A DNA stretch of 61,362 nt from Nitrospirota bacterium (GTDB taxonomy: Bacteria > Nitrospirota > Thermodesulfovibrionia > Thermodesulfovibrionales > SM23-35), in assembly GCA_040754395.1 (NCBI GenBank), contig JBFMCL010000020.1, positions 1 to 61,362 of the forward strand, read 5' to 3'. Of the stretch, positions 1 through 8,708 are shown one piece after another. The translations under genes were made by a program, and so were the position numbers. Every line of letters starts with the position of its first letter. Positions within the stretch are counted from its first letter, which is position 1. Below the pieces are notes generated by a model. That model searched no databases, was not told where the DNA came from, and saw only the letters and a program-made list of their open reading frames with translations.

Positions 1-17
1 TCCCTTTTGGCGTTTGA

Positions 18-72
18 ACTCATAATGCAGTCCCTTTCTATGCATGTTTTTTCGGTAACATGCATTATGAGT
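18..72 (+). promoter_or_regulatory. Inverted repeat upstream of rplU
   Basis: A perfect 12-base inverted repeat (ACTCATAATGCA at 18-29, TGCATTATGAGT at 61-72) encloses a 31-base loop containing TTCGGTAACAT, a string that recurs at about 95-105. The arms extend further if one bulge is allowed. It lies upstream of the likely rplU promoter, so it may be a binding site or the 3' end of a neighbour outside the window rather than an mRNA leader. The function is unknown. Confidence 0.35.
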
Positions 73-140
73 CAACGATGTCTCCCTAGTCTTTACTTCG
101 GTAACATTTTTTGTGATGCAATTCGCGAAGATTTATAAGG

Positions 141-170
141 TTGTTTTCCTGAAATATTTTATGATAATAT
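141..170 (+). promoter_or_regulatory. Putative sigma70 promoter of rplU-rpmA
   Basis: TTGTTT at 141-146 followed by GATAAT (163-168, spacer 16) or TAATAT (165-170, spacer 18) resembles a housekeeping promoter. It would give a short leader before the rplU ribosome-binding site GGGAGG at 182-187. The call rests on sequence pattern only. Confidence 0.4.
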
Positions 171-197
171 ACAAATTTTACGGGAGGTAAGAAAGAA

Positions 198-515
198 ATG
201 TATGCGATAGTTGAAAGCGGAGGAAAACAATACAAGGTCTCGCCCGGACAGCTTATCAAAGTCGAAAGCCTCGGGAAAGAGACAGGCGCCGATGTGACGA
301 TTGAACGGGTCCTGATGATACACCGGGATGACAAAGGGGTTTATGGGGCCCCGTATATCGACGGTGCGAAGGTGATCGCATCGGTCGAGGGCAATGACAA
401 GGCCCGCAAGGTCATTATCTTCAAGCAGAGACCGAGAAAAGTGTACAGGAAACTGAACGGGCACCGTCAGCAGTTCACCGCACTCAGGATCAAAGAAATA
501 GTTTATGGAGGATAA
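198..515 (+). CDS. rplU: 50S ribosomal protein L21
   Basis: This is ribosomal protein L21 of the large subunit, which binds 23S rRNA. The 105-residue product begins [14 protein letters not shown], the signature N-terminus of the family, and has the basic C-terminal stretch [17 protein letters not shown]. Length matches the usual 100-105 residues. The ATG is preceded by GGGAGG at a normal distance. It lies two bases before rpmA, the almost universal L21-L27 pairing, and obgE follows as in many bacteria. Confidence 0.97.
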   Translation: MYAIVESGGKQYKVSPGQLIKVESLGKETGADVTIERVLMIHRDDKGVYGAPYIDGAKVIASVEGNDKARKVIIFKQRPRKVYRKLNGHRQQFTALRIKEIVYGG

Positions 516-517
516 CC

Positions 518-778
518 ATGGCACATAAAAAGGGAGTAGGAAGTTCAAGAAACGGACGTGACAGCGAGTCAAAACGGTTGGGGATTAAACGCTTCGGGGG
601 TCAGTTTGTCCGGGCAGGCAGCATACTCGTCAGACAAAGGGGAACGAAGTTTCATCCCGGAACAAACGTGGGAAAAGGATCAGATGATACGCTCTTTGCA
701 AAAACTGACGGAATCGTCAATTTCGAACGCAAGGACAGAACGCGGCTGCAGATAAGCGTGTATCCGCAGACTCAGTAG
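518..778 (+). CDS. rpmA: 50S ribosomal protein L27
   Basis: Ribosomal protein L27 has an N-terminus that reaches toward the peptidyl transferase centre. The 86-residue product starts [16 protein letters not shown] and contains the conserved [15 protein letters not shown] segment. It starts directly with the mature-type MAHKKG sequence, without the cleavable extension found in Firmicutes. It is co-transcribed with rplU (two-base gap), and a rho-independent terminator follows the stop codon. Confidence 0.97.
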   Translation: MAHKKGVGSSRNGRDSESKRLGIKRFGGQFVRAGSILVRQRGTKFHPGTNVGKGSDDTLFAKTDGIVNFERKDRTRLQISVYPQTQ

Positions 779-804
779 AAAAAGCTGATTGCGCAGTAAT
801 CACG

Positions 805-831
805 AGGCGGGCAGGAAAGCCCGCCTTTTTT
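805..831 (+). terminator. Rho-independent terminator after rpmA
   Basis: A perfect 8-bp stem AGGCGGGC / GCCCGCCT with a 6-base loop (AGGAAA) is followed by a run of T residues. It lies 27 bases after the rpmA stop and should end the rplU-rpmA transcript, separating it from obgE. Confidence 0.85.
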
Positions 832-906
832 ATTGATATCAGCGTTAACAGGTATAAAAAAGCATAAATACAGTATACAATTGAATGAATAATATCAGGA
901 ATGCAT

Positions 907-1014
907 ATGAGAAATCCCCTGCGCAAGAGGGACGTGCGCCGGGCCGTTGCTTTTTTCGGTGTTTTTCTGTTTCTGCGGTTTTTCGCTCTTCTTGCGGAGA
1001 AAGGTGATGCATGA
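907..1014 (+). CDS. Possible 35-aa membrane peptide upstream of obgE
   Basis: An ATG six bases after AGGA (897-900) opens a short frame reading MRNPLRKRDVRRAVAFF and then a hydrophobic run (GVFLFLRFFALLAE), ending KGDA. A basic N-terminus plus one hydrophobic segment would fit a small membrane peptide. An in-frame ATG at 901 is also possible but lies too close to the AGGA. No family is recognised, and a chance ORF is quite possible. It fills the gap between the rpmA terminator and obgE. Confidence 0.22.
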   Translation: MRNPLRKRDVRRAVAFFGVFLFLRFFALLAEKGDA

Positions 1015-1036
1015 ATAATCGTGATGAGGAAATAGC

Positions 1037-2065
1037 ATGCAGTTTGTAGATTATGTAAAGGTGCATGTGAAGGCCGGTGACGGGGGAAAAGGATGTGTAA
1101 GCTTCCGGAGGGAAAAATATGTGCCGAGAGGGGGCCCTGACGGCGGCGACGGCGGCAGGGGAGGCCATATCATATTCAGGGCATCCGACGAATTGAACAC
1201 GCTTCTTGACCAGCGATACCGGCGGGAATACAGGGCAAAAAAAGGTCACCACGGGATGGGAAAAAAAATGCACGGAAAAAATGGCGAGGATCTTGTAATT
1301 CCTGTCCCCGTGGGTACGATCGTCAGGGATGCAGAGACTGGGGAGTTGATCATTGACCTTAATGAGCACGGCAAGGAATCGGTTATTGCCACGGGGGGAA
1401 GAGGGGGGCTGGGAAACTCACATTTCGCCACTCCTGTGAGACAGGCCCCGAGGTTCGCGCAGCCTGGTGAACCGGGCGATGAGAAATGGCTGGTGCTCGA
1501 ACTCAAACTCCTTGCTGATACAGGCCTGATTGGGCTCCCCAACGCCGGGAAATCCACTCTCCTGTCCGTAATTTCTTCTGCAAAACCGAAAATTGCCGAC
1601 TATCCGTTTACGACCCTCACCCCAATGCTCGGTGTCGTGAAGCTCGAAGATTTCAGGAGCTTTGTGGTTGCGGATATCCCGGGACTGATTGAGGGAGCAC
1701 ACAGGGGTATTGGCCTTGGTTTCCAGTTCCTCAGGCATATTGAACGCACTTCCATGCTTCTTCACCTTGTTGATGTATCTGACATGAACCCGGGTGATCC
1801 GGTTGAGGACTTTGAAAAGGTGCAGGAAGAAATCGCACTTTACAGCAGCGAACTCCTGAAAAAGCCGATTGCAGCCGTTGGAACAAAACTTGATATCGCG
1901 GTGCAGAAAGAAAGGCTTGCGAAATTGGAAAAATACTGTAAAATGAAGAAAATAGAGTTCTTTCCGGTGTCTGCAGTGAACGGTACCGGAATAAAGAAGC
2001 TCTTGTACTATATTGCAGAGAAGCTCGAGGCGTCGAGAAAAGCCCGCAGTGCCTCACAGGAGTAA
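1037..2065 (+). CDS. obgE: GTPase Obg/CgtA
   Basis: Obg is an essential P-loop GTPase that associates with the 50S subunit and acts in ribosome assembly and stress control. The 342-residue protein has the glycine-rich Obg fold (roughly residues 1-158, with GGPDGGDGGRGG and GHHGMGKKMHGKNGEDL), then the G domain with P-loop GLPNAGKST near residue 166, G3 DIPGLIEGAH and G4-like GTKLD. It stops soon after the G domain, so the variable C-terminal OCT extension is absent, which is common. GAGGA lies seven bases before the ATG. Position after rplU-rpmA is a conserved bacterial arrangement. Confidence 0.96.
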   Translation: MQFVDYVKVHVKAGDGGKGCVSFRREKYVPRGGPDGGDGGRGGHIIFRASDELNTLLDQRYRREYRAKKGHHGMGKKMHGKNGEDLVIPVPVGTIVRDAETGELIIDLNEHGKESVIATGGRGGLGNSHFATPVRQAPRFAQPGEPGDEKWLVLELKLLADTGLIGLPNAGKSTLLSVISSAKPKIADYPFTTLTPMLGVVKLEDFRSFVVADIPGLIEGAHRGIGLGFQFLRHIERTSMLLHLVDVSDMNPGDPVEDFEKVQEEIALYSSELLKKPIAAVGTKLDIAVQKERLAKLEKYCKMKKIEFFPVSAVNGTGIKKLLYYIAEKLEASRKARSASQE

Positions 2066-2126
2066 TTGCGAGGGGTGAAAAAGAAGGGTGTAATGCTTGG
2101 AAAAAAACTCTGAACTGAATTAGCCC

Positions 2127-4274
2127 ATGCAGGAAGAGCAGGAAAAAATTCCGCTGGATGCCCGATTACTCAGCGATGTCATCATCGAATTAAATATCTC
2201 ACGCCGCAACGTTTCTATTTACCCGAAAGATCACCCTTCCGTAGAGAAATCCTTGCGGCGCGCCTATGAACTCCTTCAGAAACTCTTTGAATTGAGGCCG
2301 GAAGTCACACTTGCCGTCGCCAAAGACACGCTTATCATTGATGATTATTACCTTGACAGGAAGAATCCTGTGTACAGAGAGTTTGCCCTCCACCTGAACA
2401 AAATGAATATGGCATATGTCACATTCATTATTGGCCTGTCACAGGACGAACTTTATGAATTTCACCGCATCATATCGCAGAACATAAAAGAAATCCTTCC
2501 TGAGACATTCCGGGCTATGTTTCATGATCTCAACCTGATCCATATTAAAGCCGGATTTATTGATTATGGTGCATTTGCCTTTGAAGAGGGAAAGACACTG
2601 AAAGAGACTTCCGGCACACAGCTCTGGGAGCGCTATGTATATGGTTTGCTGGAGGGTACGCTGCAGAGTGACGATGCGGGGGAGGGACTTAGTGGAATCC
2701 CGCCGGAGTTGCTCGCAGGGCTGTTAAACAGGAAAGCAGCGGATGACATCAGGGAAGAGGCATATGACAAAGTAATCAGCTCGTATATCAGAAGGTCTTC
2801 AGAATCCACATTTTCAGGCAGGGACCTGAAGAGAATCATGGATTTCATCAACGAACTGAAGCCCGAACTGAAGAAGCAGTTTCTCTCCTCTGCGGTAAGA
2901 ACTGTCTCCAGAGATATGGACTCCGCGTATAAAGCGCTCGGAGGGATATCGGCAGACGAAATCATTGAATTGCTCGGGACGATCAATGAGCAGAGGCTCG
3001 TAATTCCGGAAGCCCTGAAAAATCTCCTTGACAGACTGTCAAAGCTGCCTCATGAAGGTACAGAACAGCTTTCGCTCCACGGGAATCTCATAGTGGATGA
3101 TATATTTATCTCACCGGATATCGTGAATCTCTTCAGCGGCAATTTTGAATCATTTGTCTCAGCCACCTACAGCAGGGAAATCCAGAAGCTGTTGGATTTC
3201 AGTCCCGCACGGATTACTATCACAGAGCCGGGTGGACTGGGGCGGGCGTTCAGCGATGATTATATCGAGAGTGATTTCAACCATACAATCCTTGAACTCA
3301 TGTCATCCGATATCCTTACTGAAAGGGATGAATACGCATTATTTATGCGAGTCCTGAAAGAACAGACTGAACAGTTTCTCTGGACTGCTAGATACACGCA
3401 GGTGCTCAAAACACTGAAAGTGTTACGGGCAAACAGGGAAAACGGCAGATTTGCCGATGTGACCGCAGAGATACTGGAGTTTTATCATTCTGAGGAATTT
3501 ATCTCAAAGCTTGTTGATTCTCTGAGACTGCTGGGAAGACAGATGCGGGAAGAGGCACAGCTTCTCTGCGAGCATTACGGGGAGGAGATCATCTCACCGC
3601 TGATGGACGCATTGACTGTAGAAGCCTCGCAGACGGTCAGGAGGTTCCTTATGGGACTGCTCCGGCAGTTTGGAGACAAGGTGATCCCCGAAACCGTAAA
3701 ACGGCTGGGTGACAAACGGTGGTTTGTGAAAAGAAATATGCTGTATCTCCTCGGTGAATGTGAAAGCAAGGAAGTGCTTCCGCATGTCAGGCCGTATTGC
3801 AGGCATGAAAACCGCAAGGTAGGTTTTGAAGCGATCAAATGCCTGCTGAATGCGGGAGATGAGTATGGCATTTCGGCAGTGAAGGATTATCTTCATTCCG
3901 ACTCCCGGGAAGATGTTGAACTGGCCATTGCCATGTCCGGCTCATTCAGGATAAAAGAGGTTGTTCCCGATCTTATCCGGATGCTCAGGAAGAGGGGGAT
4001 AAGCGGAGCAGACTTCTATGACAAGATCCCGGTTGTGAAGGCTCTGGGTGAGATTGGCGACCCCCGCGCGGTCGAGACATTGAAGGATTTGCTTGGGGGA
4101 AAGAGCTTCCTTTACAAGGGAGCCTCTGAGAGGCTCAAGGAAGAGCTCTACAAATCACTGAAGAATTACCCCTGCCGGGATATCGAAGAGATCATCAGGG
4201 CAGGACTGAAATCCAGAAATGACGTAATAAGGCAGGAATCACGCCGGTTAAAAGAACAGATATCGGATCAATGA
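2127..4274 (+). CDS. HEAT-repeat protein with N-terminal module shared with downstream HD-GYP protein
   Basis: A 715-residue soluble protein without signal peptide or membrane segment. The C-terminal ~230 residues form HEAT-like helical pairs (for example SPLMDALTVEASQTVRR, RWFVKRNMLYLLGECE, PVVKALGEIGDPRAVETL), a scaffold for protein contacts. The first ~110 residues (ISRRNVSIYPKDHPSVEK... TLIIDDYYLD... VTFIIGLSQDELYEF) resemble the N-terminus of the next gene. Its stop overlaps the next start by four bases, so the two are translationally coupled and probably act together, perhaps in a c-di-GMP pathway. The exact function is unknown. Confidence 0.8.
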   Translation: MQEEQEKIPLDARLLSDVIIELNISRRNVSIYPKDHPSVEKSLRRAYELLQKLFELRPEVTLAVAKDTLIIDDYYLDRKNPVYREFALHLNKMNMAYVTFIIGLSQDELYEFHRIISQNIKEILPETFRAMFHDLNLIHIKAGFIDYGAFAFEEGKTLKETSGTQLWERYVYGLLEGTLQSDDAGEGLSGIPPELLAGLLNRKAADDIREEAYDKVISSYIRRSSESTFSGRDLKRIMDFINELKPELKKQFLSSAVRTVSRDMDSAYKALGGISADEIIELLGTINEQRLVIPEALKNLLDRLSKLPHEGTEQLSLHGNLIVDDIFISPDIVNLFSGNFESFVSATYSREIQKLLDFSPARITITEPGGLGRAFSDDYIESDFNHTILELMSSDILTERDEYALFMRVLKEQTEQFLWTARYTQVLKTLKVLRANRENGRFADVTAEILEFYHSEEFISKLVDSLRLLGRQMREEAQLLCEHYGEEIISPLMDALTVEASQTVRRFLMGLLRQFGDKVIPETVKRLGDKRWFVKRNMLYLLGECESKEVLPHVRPYCRHENRKVGFEAIKCLLNAGDEYGISAVKDYLHSDSREDVELAIAMSGSFRIKEVVPDLIRMLRKRGISGADFYDKIPVVKALGEIGDPRAVETLKDLLGGKSFLYKGASERLKEELYKSLKNYPCRDIEEIIRAGLKSRNDVIRQESRRLKEQISDQ

Positions 4275-5383
4275 ACATGATAGTCAGATTTATTTCCACA
4301 TTAATGTCTGCGGTCTCGAACTGTGCGCTCTACTCGAAAGAGCACTCTTCTGTTGATGATCTTGCAAAAAAGGCTCATGCAGTACTGAGTGAAATTTTTC
4401 AGGAATCTGACAGCCTGGAAATCATGATTGTTGATAATGATCTGGTCGTAAATAAAAGCCCGGTCAGGGAGGCCGGCGTGCAGGCGATCAACTTCATGAA
4501 GCGCCTTAAAAGAAAAGGTCTTTCCCGGGTCGACTTCCTGAAGGGCATCCCCTTTTCTGAGATGAAACAGTTTGCGGTAGACATGTCTTTGCCTGATAAG
4601 GACCCCGGGGTTTACCCGCATATCAGGACCGGCGTGGTTGATGTGAAATCCGGCGGACTGAAACTGGATACGGATCTGAATCTCGATAACCTTTCCGGGT
4701 TTACTCTTGATCAGATCGACAAGGTAAAGGAGGTGTACCATACGATATCACCTTACAAAAAACTGAATGTAACCGGGCTTGAGGAAATCGTTGTGAACTT
4801 CATCATTACATTCAGGAGAGAGGTGAATATTCTCAGACTGATAAGCCCGGTGAAATCCTACAGTGAATACACCTATACCCATGCCACGAATGTTGCGGTG
4901 CTTTCGATGTTGCAGGCAGAGTCTCTGGGGCTGAAGGATGACCTCATGCGCGATATCGGCATAGCAGCCCTTTTGCATGATGTAGGGAAGTTATTCATAT
5001 CAAATGAAGTGCTTGAAAAGAAAGGTGCGCTTGATGAAAAGGAATGGAGCGAGATAAGAAGTCATCCTTTGTTCGGCGCGAGGTACCTTGCAACGATGGA
5101 CGGAATTTCCCGCCTTGCACCCGTCGTGGCGATGGAACATCACCTCAGGTTTGACGGTAAGGGGTATCCGAAGCAGGCGGTGGACGGGAAGAAGCAGCAT
5201 TTTTGCAGCCAGATCGTTGCGATTGCGGATTACTATGACGCGCTGAGGAGCAGAAGGCCGTACCGGAGAGAGCTCGAAATCAGGGAAGTGCTATCGGTCA
5301 TGAAGAAAGAAGGACCGGGAGTCTTTAACATCACGCTGCTCGATAATTTTTTGCGGATAATGCATACGGCAATGTCGGAGTAG
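4271..5383 (+). CDS. HD-GYP domain phosphodiesterase-like protein
   Basis: A 370-residue protein whose C-terminal half is an HD-GYP domain, the family that hydrolyses cyclic di-GMP. Visible residues are the HD pair in LLHDVGK (about residue 235), HPLFGARYL, the HH pair and GYP triad in HHLRFDGKGYP (about 290-300), and IADYYDALRSRRPYR. The N-terminal ~110 residues (CALYSKEHSSVDDLAKKAH... MIVDNDLVVN... VDFLKGIPFSEMKQF) match the N-terminal module of the preceding HEAT protein in pattern. No receiver or transmembrane segment is seen. It overlaps the upstream gene by four bases (ATGA), and the downstream regulator follows after four bases. Confidence 0.88.
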   Translation: MNMIVRFISTLMSAVSNCALYSKEHSSVDDLAKKAHAVLSEIFQESDSLEIMIVDNDLVVNKSPVREAGVQAINFMKRLKRKGLSRVDFLKGIPFSEMKQFAVDMSLPDKDPGVYPHIRTGVVDVKSGGLKLDTDLNLDNLSGFTLDQIDKVKEVYHTISPYKKLNVTGLEEIVVNFIITFRREVNILRLISPVKSYSEYTYTHATNVAVLSMLQAESLGLKDDLMRDIGIAALLHDVGKLFISNEVLEKKGALDEKEWSEIRSHPLFGARYLATMDGISRLAPVVAMEHHLRFDGKGYPKQAVDGKKQHFCSQIVAIADYYDALRSRRPYRRELEIREVLSVMKKEGPGVFNITLLDNFLRIMHTAMSE

Positions 5384-5387
5384 CAAT

Positions 5388-5726
5388 TTGAAAAAAAGAT
5401 TCAGAGAACCTGCTGTGCCTGTCGAACGCAAGGAGACTGTCCGGCAGCGGATACTGTCCCTGCTTGAGGGGGATACCCTGACTGCAAAGGATTTGTCAGC
5501 AGAAATCAGCGTTTCCGAGAGGGAGATATACGGGCATCTCGAGCATATCCAGAAGACGGTCAGCAAGTCCCGCCATAATTTCTCCATTGTCCCTGCAGCA
5601 TGCAAAAAGTGCGGCTTTGTCTTCAGAAAAAGAGACAGGCTGACAAAACCGGGCAAGTGTCCTGTATGCAGAAGTGAATCGATACAGGAACCGCTGTTTT
5701 CGATAAAGAGCAGGGGTGAGGGATAA
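5388..5726 (+). CDS. Predicted transcriptional regulator, HTH plus zinc ribbon
   Basis: A 112-residue protein with a winged-helix-like N-terminus (RQRILSLLEGDTLTAKDLSAEIS, VSEREIYGHLEHIQ) and a C-terminal zinc ribbon with two Cys pairs (CKKCGFVF and CPVC). This is the architecture of the small HTH/Zn-ribbon regulators assigned to COG3357. The start is TTG at 5388, with GGAG upstream overlapping the previous gene's end. It is the last gene of the HEAT/HD-GYP operon and may regulate it. The target is unknown. Confidence 0.75.
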   Translation: MKKRFREPAVPVERKETVRQRILSLLEGDTLTAKDLSAEISVSEREIYGHLEHIQKTVSKSRHNFSIVPAACKKCGFVFRKRDRLTKPGKCPVCRSESIQEPLFSIKSRGEG

Positions 5727-5770
5727 ATCCCCGGAATGCGCTGTCTGCCATTCCTTTCAAAGGGTTGGGC

Positions 5771-7405
5771 TTATCTTGCATTCCCGAGCGCTTCTCTCGT
5801 GATCTTTTCAGCGGTCTCGAACACGGCCTTCTTCCCTTCTTCAGTTCTTGATTCGATATAGAATCTTACCTTGGGTTCTGTGCCGGATGGCCTTATCATC
5901 AGCCATGAACCGTCGTCGAACACAAGTTTGATCCCGTCAACGGTGATCACATGTGCGACGGTTCTTTCCGCTCCGTGTATTGTCACGGTGGTGCCTTCCT
6001 TGTACTGTTCTCTGATACCCGAGAGTCTTTTCAGCAGCGGCTCGCCGACAAGGTCAGGATCTACGGATATCCCTGAACGGTCCGGATAATAATACCCGTA
6101 TTCATCCATAACCGAGATGAGGTATTCGCGCAGATTCATGCGCGTAACCGCCATCATTTCTATGGCAAGAAGCAGACCGAAGATGGCGTCCTTTTCGAGC
6201 GTGTGATTATAGGCCGAAATGCCGTCAGACTCCTCGAATGCGACTATTGCACGTTCATCGGAATCCTTCAGCATATATGGTCTGAAATTCTTGAACCCGA
6301 CCATCGTCTCTTTCACAGGGATACCGTGTTGTGCAGCGATGGCATTGACGAGATTGCTCGTGCCAACAGATTTTGCGACCACTCCGGATATCTTCCTGTA
6401 GACATGGAGGTAGTGCAATGCCATTGCACCAAAATAGTTCATCGGGATCTGCATATGGCCATCTGTGTGCCTGATCCGGTCTCCGTCAGGGTCCATGATG
6501 ACCCCAAGCCTGTAGCGGGAGCTGCTCTCCCCCAGGCACTTTTCGACCTGAATCATATTTTTCTCGGAAGGTTCGGGGGCAACACCACCGAAAAGGTAAT
6601 TGTCCTCTGTTCTCAAGTACCGTATCCTGTCACTTGTTCCCAGGATCCTCTCGAGCCGGCCCCGTGTAGAGCCATGCACGTGGTCGATACAGATGATACA
6701 ATCCTCCCTGCTGATGAAATCCCTGATTTTCTGAATATCCAGTGTCTTTCTCTCTGCAACGAACTTCATGTACAGGTCTGTCAGATCGATTTTTTCGATC
6801 TTTTCGGGTTTTGTCCCGGCAGGGACAGCCCTTTCCTTCATCAGCCTGTTGGCTATCGCTTCGATTCTTGTGGTTATCTCGGTGCCTGCGGGACCTCCGT
6901 CAGAAGGATTGAACTTGAACCCGGCGTAGTTGGCGGGATTGTGAGAGGGCGTAAGATTCACCGAACAGGCGGCATTCATCATCTCTATCCCTGCGGAGAA
7001 CTCGGGTGTCGGCGCTTCGCCTGCATACCATGCCCTGATCCCTGCTTCCTGGAGGAGCCCGATAACCTCCATGGAAAATTCTGGACCGAGAAACCTGTTA
7101 TCATGTCCGACTATCATGCCTCTTTTCTGTATCTCCTGAAAGTCCGATACGCCGATCGCATCCATGACAGTGCGGTCATTGCTTCTGCACATCTCTATGA
7201 TCGCTGAAGTGACAATGCGGACATTGTGAAAGGTAAACCCGGTCCCGATTTCTCCCCTCCAGCCTGATGTGCCGAACACGATATCTGACGGTTCTGTATT
7301 CTCGCGTGCGAATTTCTCGATTTCTGCAAGGAATTGCCGGTTTTTCGAGACATCCGACAGAATCGCCTTCCAGCAGGCAGAGGCATTCTCAAATTGCTGT
7401 GCCAT
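5771..7405 (-). CDS. Phosphoglucomutase/phosphomannomutase family protein
   Basis: An alpha-D-phosphohexomutase, which moves phosphate between C1 and C6 of a hexose and feeds sugar-nucleotide and glycogen pathways. The 544-residue sequence has the phosphoserine loop TPSHNP (Ser about 154), metal-binding DPDGDR (305-310), sugar-specificity loop FEESDG and the phosphate-binding RPSGTEPKVRFY near the C-terminus. Which sugar (glucose or mannose) cannot be told by eye. The ATG follows GGAGG. It is convergent with the regulator upstream, and only ~45 bases separate their stops. It could supply precursors for the glycan locus at 45-60 kb (inference). Confidence 0.9.
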   Translation of the reverse strand: MAQQFENASACWKAILSDVSKNRQFLAEIEKFARENTEPSDIVFGTSGWRGEIGTGFTFHNVRIVTSAIIEMCRSNDRTVMDAIGVSDFQEIQKRGMIVGHDNRFLGPEFSMEVIGLLQEAGIRAWYAGEAPTPEFSAGIEMMNAACSVNLTPSHNPANYAGFKFNPSDGGPAGTEITTRIEAIANRLMKERAVPAGTKPEKIEKIDLTDLYMKFVAERKTLDIQKIRDFISREDCIICIDHVHGSTRGRLERILGTSDRIRYLRTEDNYLFGGVAPEPSEKNMIQVEKCLGESSSRYRLGVIMDPDGDRIRHTDGHMQIPMNYFGAMALHYLHVYRKISGVVAKSVGTSNLVNAIAAQHGIPVKETMVGFKNFRPYMLKDSDERAIVAFEESDGISAYNHTLEKDAIFGLLLAIEMMAVTRMNLREYLISVMDEYGYYYPDRSGISVDPDLVGEPLLKRLSGIREQYKEGTTVTIHGAERTVAHVITVDGIKLVFDDGSWLMIRPSGTEPKVRFYIESRTEEGKKAVFETAEKITREALGNAR

Positions 7406-7471
7406 TACGTCCTCCCATGAATATGATGTTGTATAAAATGCCGTGCAAGGTTTGCTGCATAAAAGAACTAT

Positions 7472-8689
7472 TCAAAAGAGGCACTGAAAAACCTCATCCG
7501 TTTTCCTGAGTTCCCGAATTATGCCGGACGCCTCGGACGGATTCAGATTGCGGGCATTTGCTGAGGAAAGTATCCTGAACAAACCGTCAAACGCACCCTT
7601 CACATCCAGGTCATTATCCATATGTTCAATAAAGGTTTTCTTCAGATCCCGGGAGATTCCGGAGACTTTGCCGGTTCCCCTGTACGCGTTATTCCGGATA
7701 TTTTTTACGATTCCCCGGAAGCTTTTCAAGTGCTCTGCTGTTTTTTTCATTCGCGCACCGGAGTAATTTAGCTTTAGGCGGTAGTGCCCGTAGATCAGGA
7801 AGAAACGGATTTCTGCCATGGCATATCCCTGTTTTTTCAGCATATCCGTATACAGGATGTTTCCCCTGCTTTTTGACATTTTCCTGCCTTTGACATGAAG
7901 ATGATGGCAGTGGAGCCAGAACTTTGCCATGGGATACGGCCTCACCGATTCAAGAATTGCACAGGTGTAATCATGATGACGGAAAAGGTTGTCAATCCCT
8001 CCGCAGTACACCGACAGCGTTTTATCGAAATGCCTGCTGATCATTCCCGGATCCTGGATATTCCATGCGGGCCGTCCTTTTCCGATAACGGTATCCCAGC
8101 AATATCTGTCTCCCTTATTGCAGCCGTGCCAGAGGATGAAATCTCCCTTATTCCACCGGGTTCCGGGATAGGTATCCTTGTGGAATCTCCTCTTTTTCGG
8201 TGGCCATGCAGATGTGTCAAGACCGTAGATTTTTCCGAACCCGGGGAATTTCAGGGCGTCAAAATAGACGTTTCCTCCGTGACGGTACGCGATTCCGCGA
8301 TCAAGCAGTACTTCCAGTATTGCCACTGTTTCACTAATGCTCTCTGAAGCCTTCGGAAGGAAATCCGGAGGCTTCATCCTCAGCGCCTTCATCTCCCTTT
8401 TGAACTCTTTGATGACCTGCCCGGTGAGTCTGTTTACCGAAATCTTCTTCTTTTCGGCTTCGATGATCGCCTTGTCTTCAATATCGGTGATGTTCATGCC
8501 CCTTTTTACCCTGAACCCGGAATATTCCAGATACCGGGCGAGAATATCTTCGAAGAGGAATGTCCTGAAATTGCCGATGTGTGCCCTCTGATAAACGGAA
8601 GGGCCGCAGGTGAAAATCGTGACCACATTCCTGTCAGCCGCATGAAAAACTTCCGTTTTTTTTCCGAGTGAATTGAAAAGGCTTAACAT
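7472..8689 (-). CDS. Cysteinyl-tRNA synthetase-like paralogue lacking two zinc ligands
   Basis: A 405-residue class I synthetase-like protein. It keeps the adenylate-forming motifs HIGN (37-40) and KMSKS (270-274) and the CysRS signatures FTCGPSVYQRAHIGN and MNITDIEDKAI. In true CysRS the zinc that selects cysteine is held by Cys28, Cys209, His234 and Glu238 (E. coli numbering). Here Cys28 and the His (238) remain, but the second Cys is Asp213 (WNIQDPGM instead of WHIECSAM) and the Glu is Thr242 (HHDYT instead of HHENE). It is also shorter than normal CysRS, with a trimmed C-terminal anticodon region. Cysteine recognition is therefore unlikely to be standard. It may ligate another amino acid or act in small-molecule synthesis. 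Confidence 0.82.
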   Translation of the reverse strand: MLSLFNSLGKKTEVFHAADRNVVTIFTCGPSVYQRAHIGNFRTFLFEDILARYLEYSGFRVKRGMNITDIEDKAIIEAEKKKISVNRLTGQVIKEFKREMKALRMKPPDFLPKASESISETVAILEVLLDRGIAYRHGGNVYFDALKFPGFGKIYGLDTSAWPPKKRRFHKDTYPGTRWNKGDFILWHGCNKGDRYCWDTVIGKGRPAWNIQDPGMISRHFDKTLSVYCGGIDNLFRHHDYTCAILESVRPYPMAKFWLHCHHLHVKGRKMSKSRGNILYTDMLKKQGYAMAEIRFFLIYGHYRLKLNYSGARMKKTAEHLKSFRGIVKNIRNNAYRGTGKVSGISRDLKKTFIEHMDNDLDVKGAFDGLFRILSSANARNLNPSEASGIIRELRKTDEVFQCLF

Positions 8690-8708
8690 GCAATATCCCT
8701 CCGGACTG

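Noticed and set aside
6203-7207. 334-residue plus-strand ORF
   Set aside because: It is antisense to the phosphohexomutase gene, has no ribosome-binding site and shows no recognisable motif.
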